From assembly GCF_051195255.1 (NCBI RefSeq), contig NZ_JBNJLK010000002.1, positions 455,334 through 519,333 on the forward strand: a stretch of 64,000 nt of DNA, read 5' to 3'. The notes beneath the pieces were generated by a model, which saw nothing but the letters and a program-made list of their open reading frames with translations, was not told the origin of the DNA and made no database searches. The position numbers and the translations under genes are program-made. Below, one piece after another: positions 43,267 to 52,414 of this stretch. The first letter of the stretch is position 1. Every line of letters begins with the position of its first letter. This stretch comes from Falsirhodobacter sp051195255. GTDB lineage: Bacteria > Pseudomonadota > Alphaproteobacteria > Rhodobacterales > Rhodobacteraceae.

Positions 43267-44028
43267 ATGACGGCAAGTTTGGGAACGGGCGAATCACAAC
43301 GCAAGGCGGTGCTGTACCGGATGGTCATGCCGGGGCATACCTGTCCCTTTGGCCTGAAGTCCAAGGCGCTGCTGGAGCGAAACGGCTATGTGGTGGAGGA
43401 TCACCACCTGACCACGCGCGAGGAGGTGGACGCCTTCAAGTCGAAACATGGCGTGAAGACCACCCCCCAGACCTTCATCGACGGCGACCGGGTGGGCGGG
43501 CACACCGATCTGCGCGCCTTCTTTGGCACCCCTGTCCGCCCCAAGGACCAGCTGACCTATACTCCCGTTCTGGTGATCTTTGCCGTGGCCGCCCTGATGG
43601 CGCTGGCCGCCCGCTGGGTCGTGGGGGATCTGAGCGTGGGGACATGGCTGCAATGGGCCATCCCCTTCGCCATGTGCCTTCTGGGCCTGCAGAAGCTTCA
43701 GGACATCGAAAGCTTCTCCACCATGTTCCTGAACTACGACCTGCTGGCCAAGCGGTGGGTGGGCTATGGCTACATCTATCCCTTTGCCGAAACGGCGGCG
43801 GGCCTTCTGATGATCACCGGCGTGCTGAACTGGGTGTCGATCCCGGTCGCGCTGTTCATCGGCATCATCGGCGCCGTGTCCGTCTTCCAGGCGGTCTATG
43901 TGGAGAAGCGGGAGCTGAAATGCGCCTGCGTGGGCGGCGGCAGCAACGTACCCCTGGGCTTCGTGTCCCTGACCGAGAACGTCATCATGGTGCTGATGGC
44001 GCTGTGGATGCTGTCGATGGCCGTCTGA
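43267..44028 (+). CDS. glutaredoxin-MauE-type membrane fusion protein
   Basis: A 253-residue fusion. Residues ~12-95 form a glutaredoxin domain: MPGHTCPFGLKSKALLERNG with a CPFG site (Cys26, one cysteine only) and cis-Pro in GVKTTPQTFIDGD. Residues ~105-250 have four helices like MauE/DoxX membrane proteins, with a Cys pair in ELKCACVGGG. This joins a thiol domain to a membrane redox-type domain, so it may handle disulfides at the membrane (inference). The stop is 2 bases from the end of the RNase P RNA gene. Confidence 0.83.
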   Translation: MTASLGTGESQRKAVLYRMVMPGHTCPFGLKSKALLERNGYVVEDHHLTTREEVDAFKSKHGVKTTPQTFIDGDRVGGHTDLRAFFGTPVRPKDQLTYTPVLVIFAVAALMALAARWVVGDLSVGTWLQWAIPFAMCLLGLQKLQDIESFSTMFLNYDLLAKRWVGYGYIYPFAETAAGLLMITGVLNWVSIPVALFIGIIGAVSVFQAVYVEKRELKCACVGGGSNVPLGFVSLTENVIMVLMALWMLSMAV

Positions 44029-44030
44029 TT

Positions 44031-44451
44031 GCGCGGATGGCCTGTAAGCCGGATTCTGTTCCGGGGGTTGCCCCCCTTCGATGACCATTCCTCTGGTCCC
44101 GCCGTTGCCGGCGGGATCTAGCTGCCAACCCGGACCTCTGGGCTGAAGCGTCCCTGCCTGTGGTCTCCGCTTGCGCGCGGACCTTACAGGCGCGAGGTCC
44201 CTATTCGGCATTGCTCCGGGTGGGGCTTGCCGTGCCGTCCCTGTCGCCAGGTCCGCGGTGGGCTCTTACCCCACCGTTTCACCATCGCCACGAACCGGGT
44301 GCCACAGGGCGAAACCCTTGGCGGTCGTGGCAGACTCTTCTCTGTGGCGCTTTCCCTCGGGTTGCCCCGGCCGGGCGTTACCCGGCACCCTTGCCTCATG
44401 GAGTCCGGACTTTCCTCGAGGTTGCCCCCGCGGTCATCCGGCCATCCGCGC
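44031..44451 (-). ncRNA. rnpB: RNase P RNA
   Basis: The minus strand carries the bacterial class A RNase P RNA. The hallmark GAGGAAAGTCCGGACTCC is near the 5' end and AACAGAATCCGGCTTACAG near the 3' end. P1 is formed by GCGCGGATGGCC at the 5' end pairing with GGCCATCCGCGC at the 3' end. The RNA is the catalytic subunit that matures tRNA 5' ends. It begins about 11 bases after the amidase stop and ends 2 bases from the convergent fusion gene, so its promoter must lie inside the amidase coding sequence. Confidence 0.95.
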
Positions 44452-44462
44452 GAGGGCAGGGG

Positions 44463-45098
44463 TTACGTGGCCCGCGCCCCCGCGTCAAGGCCTGCCGCAA
44501 GGGCGCGGTCCGTGTCGTCCAGCGGTCCGGTGGCCCAGGGACGGAACCGCAGCCGGAAGGCCTCCAGCAGGCGGGGGGAAGGGGCATAGCCGAAGGCGAG
44601 AAGTGAGGCTTCGAAGTCGGCCGGCGCCGCAGGGGCAGGCCAGACGGACAGGCCCTGCCGCGCCAGCCGCCGCCAGTCGAAGCGGGGGCCGGGATCGGTC
44701 TTGCGTTCGGGGGCCATGTCAGAATGGGCGATGACGCCTTGCGGGCCGATCTGCCAGCGCGTCATGATTTCGCGCAGCAGGTCTTCCAGCGCCCTCATCT
44801 GCGGTTCGGGAAAGGGGGAGGCGCCGTCATTCGCCAGCTCGATCCCGATGGAGCGGGAATTCACATCCTCGCGCCCCTGCCAAAGACCCGCGCCGGCATG
44901 CCAGGCGCGGCGATCCTCGTCCACGAGGGCGATCGTTTCTCCGGATTCGGAGATCAGCCAATGCGCCGACACCTCCGCGACGGGATCGCACAGGCGCAGG
45001 CGGGCCGCCTCGCAGGTGGTCATGGCGGTGTAGTGGAGGACGATCACCTCGGGCCGCGCGCCGTCGCGGCGCGGGCCGTGATTGGGCGACAGGCTCAG
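44463..45098 (-). CDS. N-acetylmuramoyl-L-alanine amidase (Amidase_2)
   Basis: An Amidase_2 zinc enzyme that cuts the peptide from MurNAc. Motifs: SPNHGPRRDGARPEVIVLHY (zinc His in LHYTAM), AHWLISESGETIALVDED, SIGIELAND and VIAHSDMAPERKTDPG with the second and third zinc ligands. No ATG, GTG or TTG stands at the right place. The best start is CTG 45098, which overlaps the stop of the lipoprotein gene as CTGA and gives 211 residues. No signal peptide is visible, so a cytosolic or AmpD-like role in wall recycling is likely. Confidence 0.8.
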   Translation of the reverse strand: MSLSPNHGPRRDGARPEVIVLHYTAMTTCEAARLRLCDPVAEVSAHWLISESGETIALVDEDRRAWHAGAGLWQGREDVNSRSIGIELANDGASPFPEPQMRALEDLLREIMTRWQIGPQGVIAHSDMAPERKTDPGPRFDWRRLARQGLSVWPAPAAPADFEASLLAFGYAPSPRLLEAFRLRFRPWATGPLDDTDRALAAGLDAGARAT

Positions 45099-45787
45099 CT
45101 TGCGGCGGCGCGGAAGGGCGCCGGGTCCCAGGCGCAGGCATAACCGTCGCCATCCGGGTCCAGGTTGTTGCGGTCGCGCTGCGGGCCGCCGGCGGCAAGG
45201 AAGGCTTCCTGCGCCAGATCGGCCGACATGTATTGCGCGCATTGCTGCTGCGGCTTGCTGAACCGAACCGAGGACCGGCCATACATCTGCTGCCCACGGG
45301 GGTGGTTCTGCTGCAGCGCATAGGACACGATGTTCGGCGTGTTGTCATTGGGGCGCGACGGGACGGCCGTCGGCTGCACCTGCACGTATTGCGACCGGTT
45401 CTGGGCGATCACGGCCGCATCCTCGGCGATGGAACGCTGGGCGGTGACCGCTTCGAAGCTGTTCTCGTTGGAGATGCCGGTGTGGCCGGGCAGGTTGGCC
45501 ATCTCACCCATCTCGGCGCGGATGTTGCTGGGGGCGTTGCCGCGCGGGCGTTCGCCATAGGGCAGGGCTGCCGCGGCCGGGGCCGGCGTCGTTCCGGCCG
45601 AATTGATCGCGTCCAGCGCCCCTTCGGTCGAGAAGCCCTGTGGGGCCGGTGCGGCGGCGGTGGGCTGCGCATAACCGCCCGTGCCACCCGTATGGTCGCG
45701 CATATAGGTCTGGTAGCTGTCGGGCGCCTGCGACGCGCAACCTGCCAAGGCCAGAACCCCCAGCAACACCGAAGAAATCCGCACCAT
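45095..45787 (-). CDS. lipoprotein with Excalibur calcium-binding domain
   Basis: A 230-residue lipoprotein. The signal MVRISSVLLGVLALAGC ends with lipobox LAGC (Cys17). A low-complexity middle part is rich in Ala, Pro and Gln. The C-terminus has an Excalibur motif, NNLDPDGDGYACAWDP, with the calcium-binding DxDGDG. I use ATG 45787; Met at 45805 is an alternative. It is followed directly by the amidase, which hints at a cell-wall role. Confidence 0.8.
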   Translation of the reverse strand: MVRISSVLLGVLALAGCASQAPDSYQTYMRDHTGGTGGYAQPTAAAPAPQGFSTEGALDAINSAGTTPAPAAAALPYGERPRGNAPSNIRAEMGEMANLPGHTGISNENSFEAVTAQRSIAEDAAVIAQNRSQYVQVQPTAVPSRPNDNTPNIVSYALQQNHPRGQQMYGRSSVRFSKPQQQCAQYMSADLAQEAFLAAGGPQRDRNNLDPDGDGYACAWDPAPFRAAAS

Positions 45788-45818
45788 CGTCCGCCCTCTG
45801 ACCATTACCGAAGCGCCC

Positions 45819-47297
45819 TTACCACCATTTGTTCGGCTTCGCCACGAAGCCCGCCGCGCGCTCCAACACATAGGCGTGATTGAGAAGCCCGGCTTCGTCC
45901 CACGGCCGTCCGATCAGTTGCAGCCCCAGCGGCAGGCCCTTCGCGTCCAGCCCCACGGGAACCGAAACGCCGGGAAGGCCCGCAAGGTTCAGCGTGACGG
46001 TGAAAACATCGTTCAGATACATTTCCACCGGGTCGGAACTCGTCATCGCGCCCAGACCGAAGGCCGCCGTCGGGGTGGCGGGGGTCAGGATCGCATCCAC
46101 GCCTTCGGCGAACACCGTTTCGAAGTCGCGCTTGATCAGGGCGCGGACCTTGCGCGCGCGGTTGTAATACGCGTCGTAGAAGCCGGCCGACAAGACGTAG
46201 GTGCCGACCATCACGCGGCGCTGCACCTCGGGTCCGAAGCCTTCGGCGCGGGTCTTTTCATACATGTCGACGATGCCGTCGCCCGCCTCCAGCGCGGCGC
46301 GGTGGCCATAGCGCACCCCGTCATAGCGGGCGAGGTTCGACGACGCTTCCGCCGGAGCGATCACGTAATAGGCGGGCAGCGCGTATTTCGTGTGGGGCAG
46401 GGAGATGTCCACGATCTCCGCCCCCGCATCGCGCAGCATCTCGGTGCCGCGGTTCCACAGGGCCTCAATCTCGGCCGACATGCCGTCCATGCGGTATTCG
46501 CGCGGGATGCCGATCTTCTTGCCGCGGATGTCGCCCGTCAGCGCCGCCTCGAAATCCGGAACGGGCAGGTCGGCCGAGGTCGAATCCTTCGGGTCGTGCC
46601 CGGCGATGGCCTGCAGGAAGATCGCGGCGTCCCGGACCGACTTTGTCATCGGTCCCGCCTGGTCCAGGCTGGAGGCGTAGGCGATCGTGCCCCAGCGCGA
46701 CACGCGGCCATAGGTCGGCTTGATGCCGACGATGCCGGTGAAGGCCGCGGGCTGGCGGATGGAACCGCCGGTGTCGGTGCCGGTGGCCGCGATGCACAGG
46801 TCGGCCGCGACCGCCGCCGCCGAACCGCCCGACGATCCGCCGGCCGTCCGCTTGACGTCATCGACCTTCCACGGGTTCACCACCGGGCCGTAGCACGAGG
46901 ATTCGTTGGACGAGCCCATGGCGAATTCGTCCATGTTCAGCTTGCCGAGCATGACCGCGCCCGCGTCGAACAGCTTCGACGTGACGGTGGATTCGTATTC
47001 CGGCTTGAACCCCTTCAGGATGTTCGACGCGGCCTGCGACGGCACGCCCTTGGTGCAGAACAGGTCCTTGATGCCCAGTGGGATGCCGCACAGCGACGGC
47101 GCGTCGCCCGCCGCCAGACGCGCATCGGCGGCGCGGGCCTGTTCCAGCGCGATCTCGGGCGTCTTGTGGACATAGGCGTTCAACGCGTCGGCGGCGTCCA
47201 CCGCGGCAAGGCAGGTCTCGGTCAGCTCGACCGCCGTGATCTCGCGCTTCTTCAGCGCGTCGCGGGCGGCTTCGATCGTCAGGGTGTTTGCGGTCAT
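45819..47297 (-). CDS. gatA: Asp-tRNA(Asn)/Glu-tRNA(Gln) amidotransferase subunit A
   Basis: A 492-residue amidase-signature enzyme. The catalytic Lys is in GIKDLFCTKG, the Ser pair in TAGGSSGGSAAAVAA and the nucleophile region in GTDTGGSIRQPAAF. GatCAB amidates misacylated Glu-tRNA(Gln) and Asp-tRNA(Asn) in bacteria lacking GlnRS or AsnRS; GatA releases ammonia from glutamine. Its start overlaps the gatC stop (ATGA). gatB is not in this window. Confidence 0.96.
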   Translation of the reverse strand: MTANTLTIEAARDALKKREITAVELTETCLAAVDAADALNAYVHKTPEIALEQARAADARLAAGDAPSLCGIPLGIKDLFCTKGVPSQAASNILKGFKPEYESTVTSKLFDAGAVMLGKLNMDEFAMGSSNESSCYGPVVNPWKVDDVKRTAGGSSGGSAAAVAADLCIAATGTDTGGSIRQPAAFTGIVGIKPTYGRVSRWGTIAYASSLDQAGPMTKSVRDAAIFLQAIAGHDPKDSTSADLPVPDFEAALTGDIRGKKIGIPREYRMDGMSAEIEALWNRGTEMLRDAGAEIVDISLPHTKYALPAYYVIAPAEASSNLARYDGVRYGHRAALEAGDGIVDMYEKTRAEGFGPEVQRRVMVGTYVLSAGFYDAYYNRARKVRALIKRDFETVFAEGVDAILTPATPTAAFGLGAMTSSDPVEMYLNDVFTVTLNLAGLPGVSVPVGLDAKGLPLGLQLIGRPWDEAGLLNHAYVLERAAGFVAKPNKWW

Positions 47298-47581
47298 TCC
47301 ACCACCTTCGGCACGGCAAAGAAGCCCTCGCGGGCGTCGGGGGCGTTCTTCAGGATCTTGTCGGCCATGTCGCCGTCGGTCACCACGTCGGCGCGGCGCT
47401 TCAGCCGCATCGGCGTGACCGAGGTCATCGGCTCCACCCCCTCCACGTCGACTTCGTTCAGCTGTTCCATGAAGGACAGGATGTTGCTGAGTTCGCCGGC
47501 CAGCGCAGGCAGGTCGCTTTCGTCCACGCGGATGCGGGCCAGATGCGCCACCTTGCGGGCGGTCTCGATGTCGATCGACAT
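47294..47581 (-). CDS. gatC: Asp-tRNA(Asn)/Glu-tRNA(Gln) amidotransferase subunit C
   Basis: A 95-residue GatC: starts MSIDIETARKVAHLARIRV, then ELSNILSFMEQLNEVD and VTPMRLKRRADVVTDGD. It holds GatA and GatB together. It is followed by gatA with a four-base overlap. A very long minus-strand open frame continues upstream but is antisense to the DUF4153 gene and not coding. Confidence 0.95.
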   Translation of the reverse strand: MSIDIETARKVAHLARIRVDESDLPALAGELSNILSFMEQLNEVDVEGVEPMTSVTPMRLKRRADVVTDGDMADKILKNAPDAREGFFAVPKVVE

Positions 47582-47686
47582 GGAAAGGCTCCGGGATTTT
47601 TCGTTGCCCTGCGGTGTAGCGCGCAGGGGGCGCTTTCGCAAGGGCGGGGGCTTGCCGGAACCCGCAACCTCGCGCAGAACGGTGGG

Positions 47687-49300
47687 ATGATGACACAAGC
47701 GATGCAATGGCGGGCCGTCATGGCCCTGATCGGCGGGCTGGCCGGAACGGGGCTTTGGGCGATCTACCGGATGGCGGGGGAGATGGTCCTGCCGGACCGT
47801 CCGCTGCTGGCCCTGATCGCGTTCACCTGCGCCTTCTTCACGGGGCTTCTGGCGATGGCGGGGCCGTTGTCGCCGGGGCGGGCCGCCCTGCGCGCGGCCG
47901 GGGTGGCCGCTGTCGCCTCGGCGCTGCTGGTGGCCATGTCGTTGCGTTTCGATCTGTCCAGCGACAGGCACGGGTCCTTTGGGGTCGTGGCCTTTCTTGT
48001 TCTGGTGCTGGTGCCCTTGCCCTTCTGCATCGCAAGCGGGGCGCGCGATTACGCGCAGCTGTTCCACCACAGCTGGGGCATCGTCGCGCGCTTCATCGCG
48101 GCCACGCTGTTCACGGGCGTGTTCTGGGCGGTGGTGTTCCTGTCGGATTCGCTTCTGTCCATCGTGGGCATTCACTGGATCGGGCGGCTGATCGACCATC
48201 CGGGCACCTGGATGGTGCTGACGGGCGTGGCCTTCGGCCTGGCCATCGCGGTGGCGGACGAGCTTTCGGATTACGTGACGCCGTTCCTGATCCTGCGCTT
48301 GATGCGGCTGCTGATCCCGGTCGTGCTGGTGGTGGTAACGGTCTTCATCGTCGCGCTGCCCTTGCGTGGTGTGTCCGGACTGTTCGGCGGCTTTTCGGCG
48401 GCGGGCACGCTGCTGGCGATCTGCGCGGCCATCGCCACGCTGGTGACCGTGGCGGTGGACCGCGATGACGCCCATGCCGTGCAGCTTCCCCTGACGGTGT
48501 GGAGCGCGCGGGCGCTGGCCGTGATCCTGCCGGTGCCGGCGGCCCTGGCGCTGTGGGCGATCACGGTGCGCGTGGGGGAGTATGGCTGGACGCCCTCGCG
48601 GGTGGCCTCGATCCTGGCGGGGGTGGTGGGGCTGGTTTACGGGCTTGCGTATCTGGCGGCGGCGCCGCGCCGCGGGTGGATGAACGCCATCCGGCGCGGC
48701 AACGTCTGGCTGGCGGGGGGATTGATGCTGCTGGCCGTGGCGTGGCTGACGCCGCTTCTGAACGCCCAGCGCATCGCCGCGCAGGATCAGGCGGAGCGGA
48801 TCCGGGCGGGGCGGGTGACGGCGCCGGAGAACGTGCCTTTCGACGATTGGGGCCGCGCGGGAAAGGCGGCGCGGGCGGAGCTGGGGGAACGGATTCCCGC
48901 ACCCCCCGCAATGCGCCCGCTGGAGGAGGTTCTGGCCGTCCGGCCCGCCGACCATACGGCGGTGCGCGATCGCATCCTCGGCCTTCTTCCCGCCGATATA
49001 CGTCACGACATCACCGAGCGATGCCACAGTCATCCCGAGGAAGGCCGTCCGGGCTGCGTGATGGTCGTGGGGCCGTTCCTGCCCGACCAGCCGGGCGATC
49101 AGGGGGTCGTGCTGGCGAAGGGACGGGCGTGGGCCTTCCTTTTGCGCCCCGACGGAATGTTGGAGCAGCGGGAGGTCGAGCCGGACGCCTGGGTGACGGA
49201 GGCGGACATCGCCGGCGTGCTGGACGGCCGGATCACCTTCGCGCCGGTGCGGCAAAACCGCCTGATGCTGGGCACCCGCGGGCTGACGGTGGCGGAATGA
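47687..49300 (+). CDS. DUF4153 membrane protein
   Basis: A 537-residue protein with about ten hydrophobic helices up to residue ~380 and a soluble C-terminal part of about 150 residues. The block DELSDYVTPFLILRLMRLLIP (core TPFLILRLMRLLIP) is typical of DUF4153 proteins. Function is unknown. It may start at ATG 47687 or 47690. It is divergent from gatC and followed after 48 bases by an EcsC gene. Confidence 0.78.
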   Translation: MMTQAMQWRAVMALIGGLAGTGLWAIYRMAGEMVLPDRPLLALIAFTCAFFTGLLAMAGPLSPGRAALRAAGVAAVASALLVAMSLRFDLSSDRHGSFGVVAFLVLVLVPLPFCIASGARDYAQLFHHSWGIVARFIAATLFTGVFWAVVFLSDSLLSIVGIHWIGRLIDHPGTWMVLTGVAFGLAIAVADELSDYVTPFLILRLMRLLIPVVLVVVTVFIVALPLRGVSGLFGGFSAAGTLLAICAAIATLVTVAVDRDDAHAVQLPLTVWSARALAVILPVPAALALWAITVRVGEYGWTPSRVASILAGVVGLVYGLAYLAAAPRRGWMNAIRRGNVWLAGGLMLLAVAWLTPLLNAQRIAAQDQAERIRAGRVTAPENVPFDDWGRAGKAARAELGERIPAPPAMRPLEEVLAVRPADHTAVRDRILGLLPADIRHDITERCHSHPEEGRPGCVMVVGPFLPDQPGDQGVVLAKGRAWAFLLRPDGMLEQREVEPDAWVTEADIAGVLDGRITFAPVRQNRLMLGTRGLTVAE

Positions 49301-49348
49301 CTTGTGCGCGGCCCGTCGCCCCCTACCTTTGCCGTGATGGAGGTGCCC

Positions 49349-50113
49349 ATGCCGCAAACGCCCGTTCTGACGCCGCTTTCCCCTGAAACCGAGGCCGAGA
49401 TCGCGGCCCTTGCCCGTCGTGCCGAAAAGGCGGGCGGGCCGCTGATGAAGGTCATCTCGTTCGCGGGCAATCGCGCCGAGGGGTTGATGGAGCGCATCCC
49501 TGCGCCCATCCGCATCCGGATCGAGGATGCGACGGCCTTCGCGCTGCGTCGCTGCTACGGCGTGGCCTCGGCCGCGCACGGGTCGCGCCTGCCCAGCGTG
49601 GGCAAGCACGGGCACAAGGTGGCGGCGGTCATGTCCGGTGGCCTTGGCGGGTTCGGCGGGATGGCGAGTTCGGTCGTGGAACTGCCGGCCACCGTGTCCA
49701 TCTTCTTTGCCGCGATCCAGAAGGTCGCCGCCGAACACGGCTTCGATCCCAAGGAGGAGGCCGTGCGCCTGGAATGCCTGCGGGTCTTCGGCTCCGGCAT
49801 GCCGTTCGAGGAGGATGATGGTACGAACACCGCCTTCCTCGCCTCGCGCATCGCGTTGACGGGGGCGGGGGCGCAGGGGCTGATCGCCTCGGTCGCGCCC
49901 CGTCTGGCGGCGGTTCTCAGCCAGAAGCTGGCCGCCCAGACCGTGCCCCTGCTCGGCGCGGCCACGGGGGCGGCGGTGAACCTCGCCTTCATCTCCTATT
50001 ACCAGGAGCTGGCCCATGTCCGCTTCAGCCTGCTGAAGATGGCGAAGGAGCATCCGGAGGGGGAGGTGCTGCAATCCTTCCGCGCGGCCAGCGCGCGGCC
50101 CGTCCGGCCCTAG
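49349..50113 (+). CDS. EcsC family protein
   Basis: A 254-residue protein of the EcsC family. Recognisable are SVGKHGHKVAAVMSGGLGGF, PATVSIFFAAIQKVAAEHG and a Gly/Ala-rich segment near the end (PLLGAATGAAVNLAFISYY). Role unknown; the family name comes from the Bacillus ecs operon. ATG 49349 is preceded by GGAGG; an upstream ATG at 49337 is less well placed. The stop overlaps the dnaB stop on the other strand by four bases. Confidence 0.82.
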   Translation: MPQTPVLTPLSPETEAEIAALARRAEKAGGPLMKVISFAGNRAEGLMERIPAPIRIRIEDATAFALRRCYGVASAAHGSRLPSVGKHGHKVAAVMSGGLGGFGGMASSVVELPATVSIFFAAIQKVAAEHGFDPKEEAVRLECLRVFGSGMPFEEDDGTNTAFLASRIALTGAGAQGLIASVAPRLAAVLSQKLAAQTVPLLGAATGAAVNLAFISYYQELAHVRFSLLKMAKEHPEGEVLQSFRAASARPVRP

Positions 50114-51588
50114 AAGTCGCTGCCCTGCTGCCAAGGCTTCACGAGGTTGCCAAAGCGGGTGAACCGGCCCTCGAACGACAGTTCCACGGTGCCGATCGGC
50201 CCGTGGCGCTGCTTGCCGATGATGCATTCGGCCTTGCCATGCACCTGTTCCATGACCTGCTGCCACTTGGCCATGGCCTCAAGATCATGGTCTCCCGGTT
50301 TTTCGCGTTCCTTGTAGTATTCATCACGGTAAACGAACATCACCACGTCCGCGTCCTGCTCGATCGAGCCGGATTCGCGAAGGTCGGACAGCTGCGGGCG
50401 CTTGTCCTCGCGGCTTTCGACCTGACGCGACAGCTGCGACAGCGCGATGACCGGGATGTTCAGCTCTTTCGCGATGGCCTTCAGGCCTTGGGTGATCTCC
50501 GACACTTCCTGCACGCGGCTTTCCTTCGAGGAGCCTTTCAGGAGCTGGAGGTAGTCCACCATCAGCACGTCCAGACCGTGTGTCCGCTTCAGGCGGCGGC
50601 AACGGGCGGCGACTTGGGAAATGGGCAGGGCCGGCGTGTCGTCGATGTAAAGCGGGCAGGCTTCCAGCGCCTTGGCGGCTTCGACGAAGCGGCGGAATTC
50701 GGATTCGGTCATGTCGCCGCGGCGGATCTGTTCGGACGGAACCTCCGACGCCTCGGACAGGATCCGGGCGGCCAGCTGTTCGGCCGACATCTCCAGAGAG
50801 AAGAATCCGACGATGCCGCCTTCGACCGCGCCTTCGGTGCCGTCATGCGTGATGCCGCGCTTGTAGGCCTTGGCGATGTTGAAGGCGATGTTGGTCGCCA
50901 GTGAGGTTTTCCCCATCGACGGACGACCGGCCAGGATTAGAAGGTCGGAAGGGTGCAGCCCGCCCAGCTTCTTGTCCAGATCGACCAGCCCGGTGGAGAT
51001 GCCGGCCAAACCGCCATCCCGCTGATAGGCGGCGTTGGCCACGTTCACGGCGTCCGTCACGGCCTTCAGGAAGGACTGGAAGCCCCGTTCCGCCACGCCC
51101 TGTTCGCCCAGCTTGTAAAGGCGCTGCTCGGCCTCCACGATCTGTTCCTTGGGTTCGGAGATGACGTCGACCTTCGCCGCCTTGGCCGAGATGTCGCGCC
51201 CCAACGCGATCAACTCGCGCCGCACCGCCAGATCGTAGATCATCTGCGCATAATCGCGCGCCGCGAAGGCCGAGATCGCGGCCCCGGCCAGACGGGCCAG
51301 ATAGGCCGGTCCCCCCAGTTCGCGCAGGCCCGGATCATCCTCGAGGAACGCCTTCAGCGTGACGGGGGAGGCGAGGGCGTTCTTCTGGATGCGGGCCGCC
51401 GCCACCTCGAAGATGCGGGCGTGCACGGGGTCGTAGAAGTGATCGGCCCGGCACAGCGAGGCGATGCGGTCATACACGTCGTTGTTCGTGAGGATCGCGC
51501 CCAGAAGCTGTTGTTCCGCCTCGATATTGTGGGGCAGAGTGTCCGTGTCGCCTTGGGTGTTCGGGCGGAAATGGGTAATCTCGTTCAT
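50110..51588 (-). CDS. dnaB: replicative DNA helicase
   Basis: A 492-residue DnaB. The N-terminal domain starts at PHNIEAEQQLLGAILTNND. Walker A is LAGRPSMGKTSLATNIA, Walker B VDYLQLL, and the arginine-finger region ends IGKQRHGPIGTVELSF. It unwinds DNA at the fork. ATG 51588 is chosen because family members start here; the open frame extends upstream without resemblance. No intein is present. Confidence 0.96.
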   Translation of the reverse strand: MNEITHFRPNTQGDTDTLPHNIEAEQQLLGAILTNNDVYDRIASLCRADHFYDPVHARIFEVAAARIQKNALASPVTLKAFLEDDPGLRELGGPAYLARLAGAAISAFAARDYAQMIYDLAVRRELIALGRDISAKAAKVDVISEPKEQIVEAEQRLYKLGEQGVAERGFQSFLKAVTDAVNVANAAYQRDGGLAGISTGLVDLDKKLGGLHPSDLLILAGRPSMGKTSLATNIAFNIAKAYKRGITHDGTEGAVEGGIVGFFSLEMSAEQLAARILSEASEVPSEQIRRGDMTESEFRRFVEAAKALEACPLYIDDTPALPISQVAARCRRLKRTHGLDVLMVDYLQLLKGSSKESRVQEVSEITQGLKAIAKELNIPVIALSQLSRQVESREDKRPQLSDLRESGSIEQDADVVMFVYRDEYYKEREKPGDHDLEAMAKWQQVMEQVHGKAECIIGKQRHGPIGTVELSFEGRFTRFGNLVKPWQQGSDF

Positions 51589-51672
51589 CGGACATCGCGC
51601 TTTTGGGGAAGTCCCTTCATAGCGCGAAGCGGAGGGGCGGCGCAAAGGGTAATGCGCCGCCATGCGCGGGGA

Positions 51673-52350
51673 TCAGCCCTTGCGCGCCTCTTGCCAGTCG
51701 CGCGGCGCGGTCAGGAAGGCTTCCACCTCGGTCAGCGTTGCCTCGTCGAAGGTGCCCATGGTGCGGGCCTCGGCCAGCACGTCCCACCAGGTGCAGAGGT
51801 GGTGCAGCGTCACGCCGTGATCGGCCAGACGCTGCGTGGTTTCGGGGAAGATCCCGTAATAGAAGATGACGGCCGTGTGGGCGCAGCTGGCCCCCGTTTC
51901 GCGAATCGCGTCCACGAAGGACAGCTTCGATCCGCCGTCGGTGGTCAGATCCTCCACCAGCAGGACGCGTTCGCCTTCGGTCATCACGCCTTCGATCCGG
52001 GCGTTGCGGCCATAGCCCTTGGGCTTCTTGCGCACATAGGTCATCGGCAGGGCCATCCGTTCGGCCACCAGCGCGGCAAAGGGAATGCCCGCCGTTTCAC
52101 CGCCCGCGATGTTGTCGAATGCCTCGAACCCCGCGTCGCGCAGGACCGTGACAGTCAGGAAATCCATGAGGGTGGACCGGATGCGCGGATAGGAGATAAG
52201 CTTGCGGCAGTCGATATAGGTCGGCGAAGGCAACCCGCTGGCCAGCGTGAACGGCGTGTCCGCGTTGAAGTGGATGGCCTTGATCTCCAGCAGCATGCGG
52301 GCGGTCAGGCGGGCGATCTCCTCGCGCGGGGGGAAGGATGTGGGGATCAT
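51673..52350 (-). CDS. pyrE: orotate phosphoribosyltransferase
   Basis: A 225-residue OPRTase that joins orotate to PRPP to give OMP. It has TLASGLPSPTYIDCRKLISY, KKPKGYGRNARIEG and the PRPP loop VLLVEDLTTDGGSK. Slightly longer than E. coli PyrE, in line with alphaproteobacterial forms. It lies 64 bases downstream of pyrC, the step two before it, and both are probably cotranscribed. Confidence 0.96.
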   Translation of the reverse strand: MIPTSFPPREEIARLTARMLLEIKAIHFNADTPFTLASGLPSPTYIDCRKLISYPRIRSTLMDFLTVTVLRDAGFEAFDNIAGGETAGIPFAALVAERMALPMTYVRKKPKGYGRNARIEGVMTEGERVLLVEDLTTDGGSKLSFVDAIRETGASCAHTAVIFYYGIFPETTQRLADHGVTLHHLCTWWDVLAEARTMGTFDEATLTEVEAFLTAPRDWQEARKG

Positions 52351-52414
52351 GGCGGCTCCTTGAAGAAAGGGGCCGGGAACGTCCCGACCCGATTGGGCAG
52401 AATGGGCAAAGGGA

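Noticed and set aside
47582..50266. Minus-strand open frame running ~890 codons upstream of gatC
   Set aside because: It is antisense to the DUF4153 and EcsC genes. GatC proteins start at 47581.
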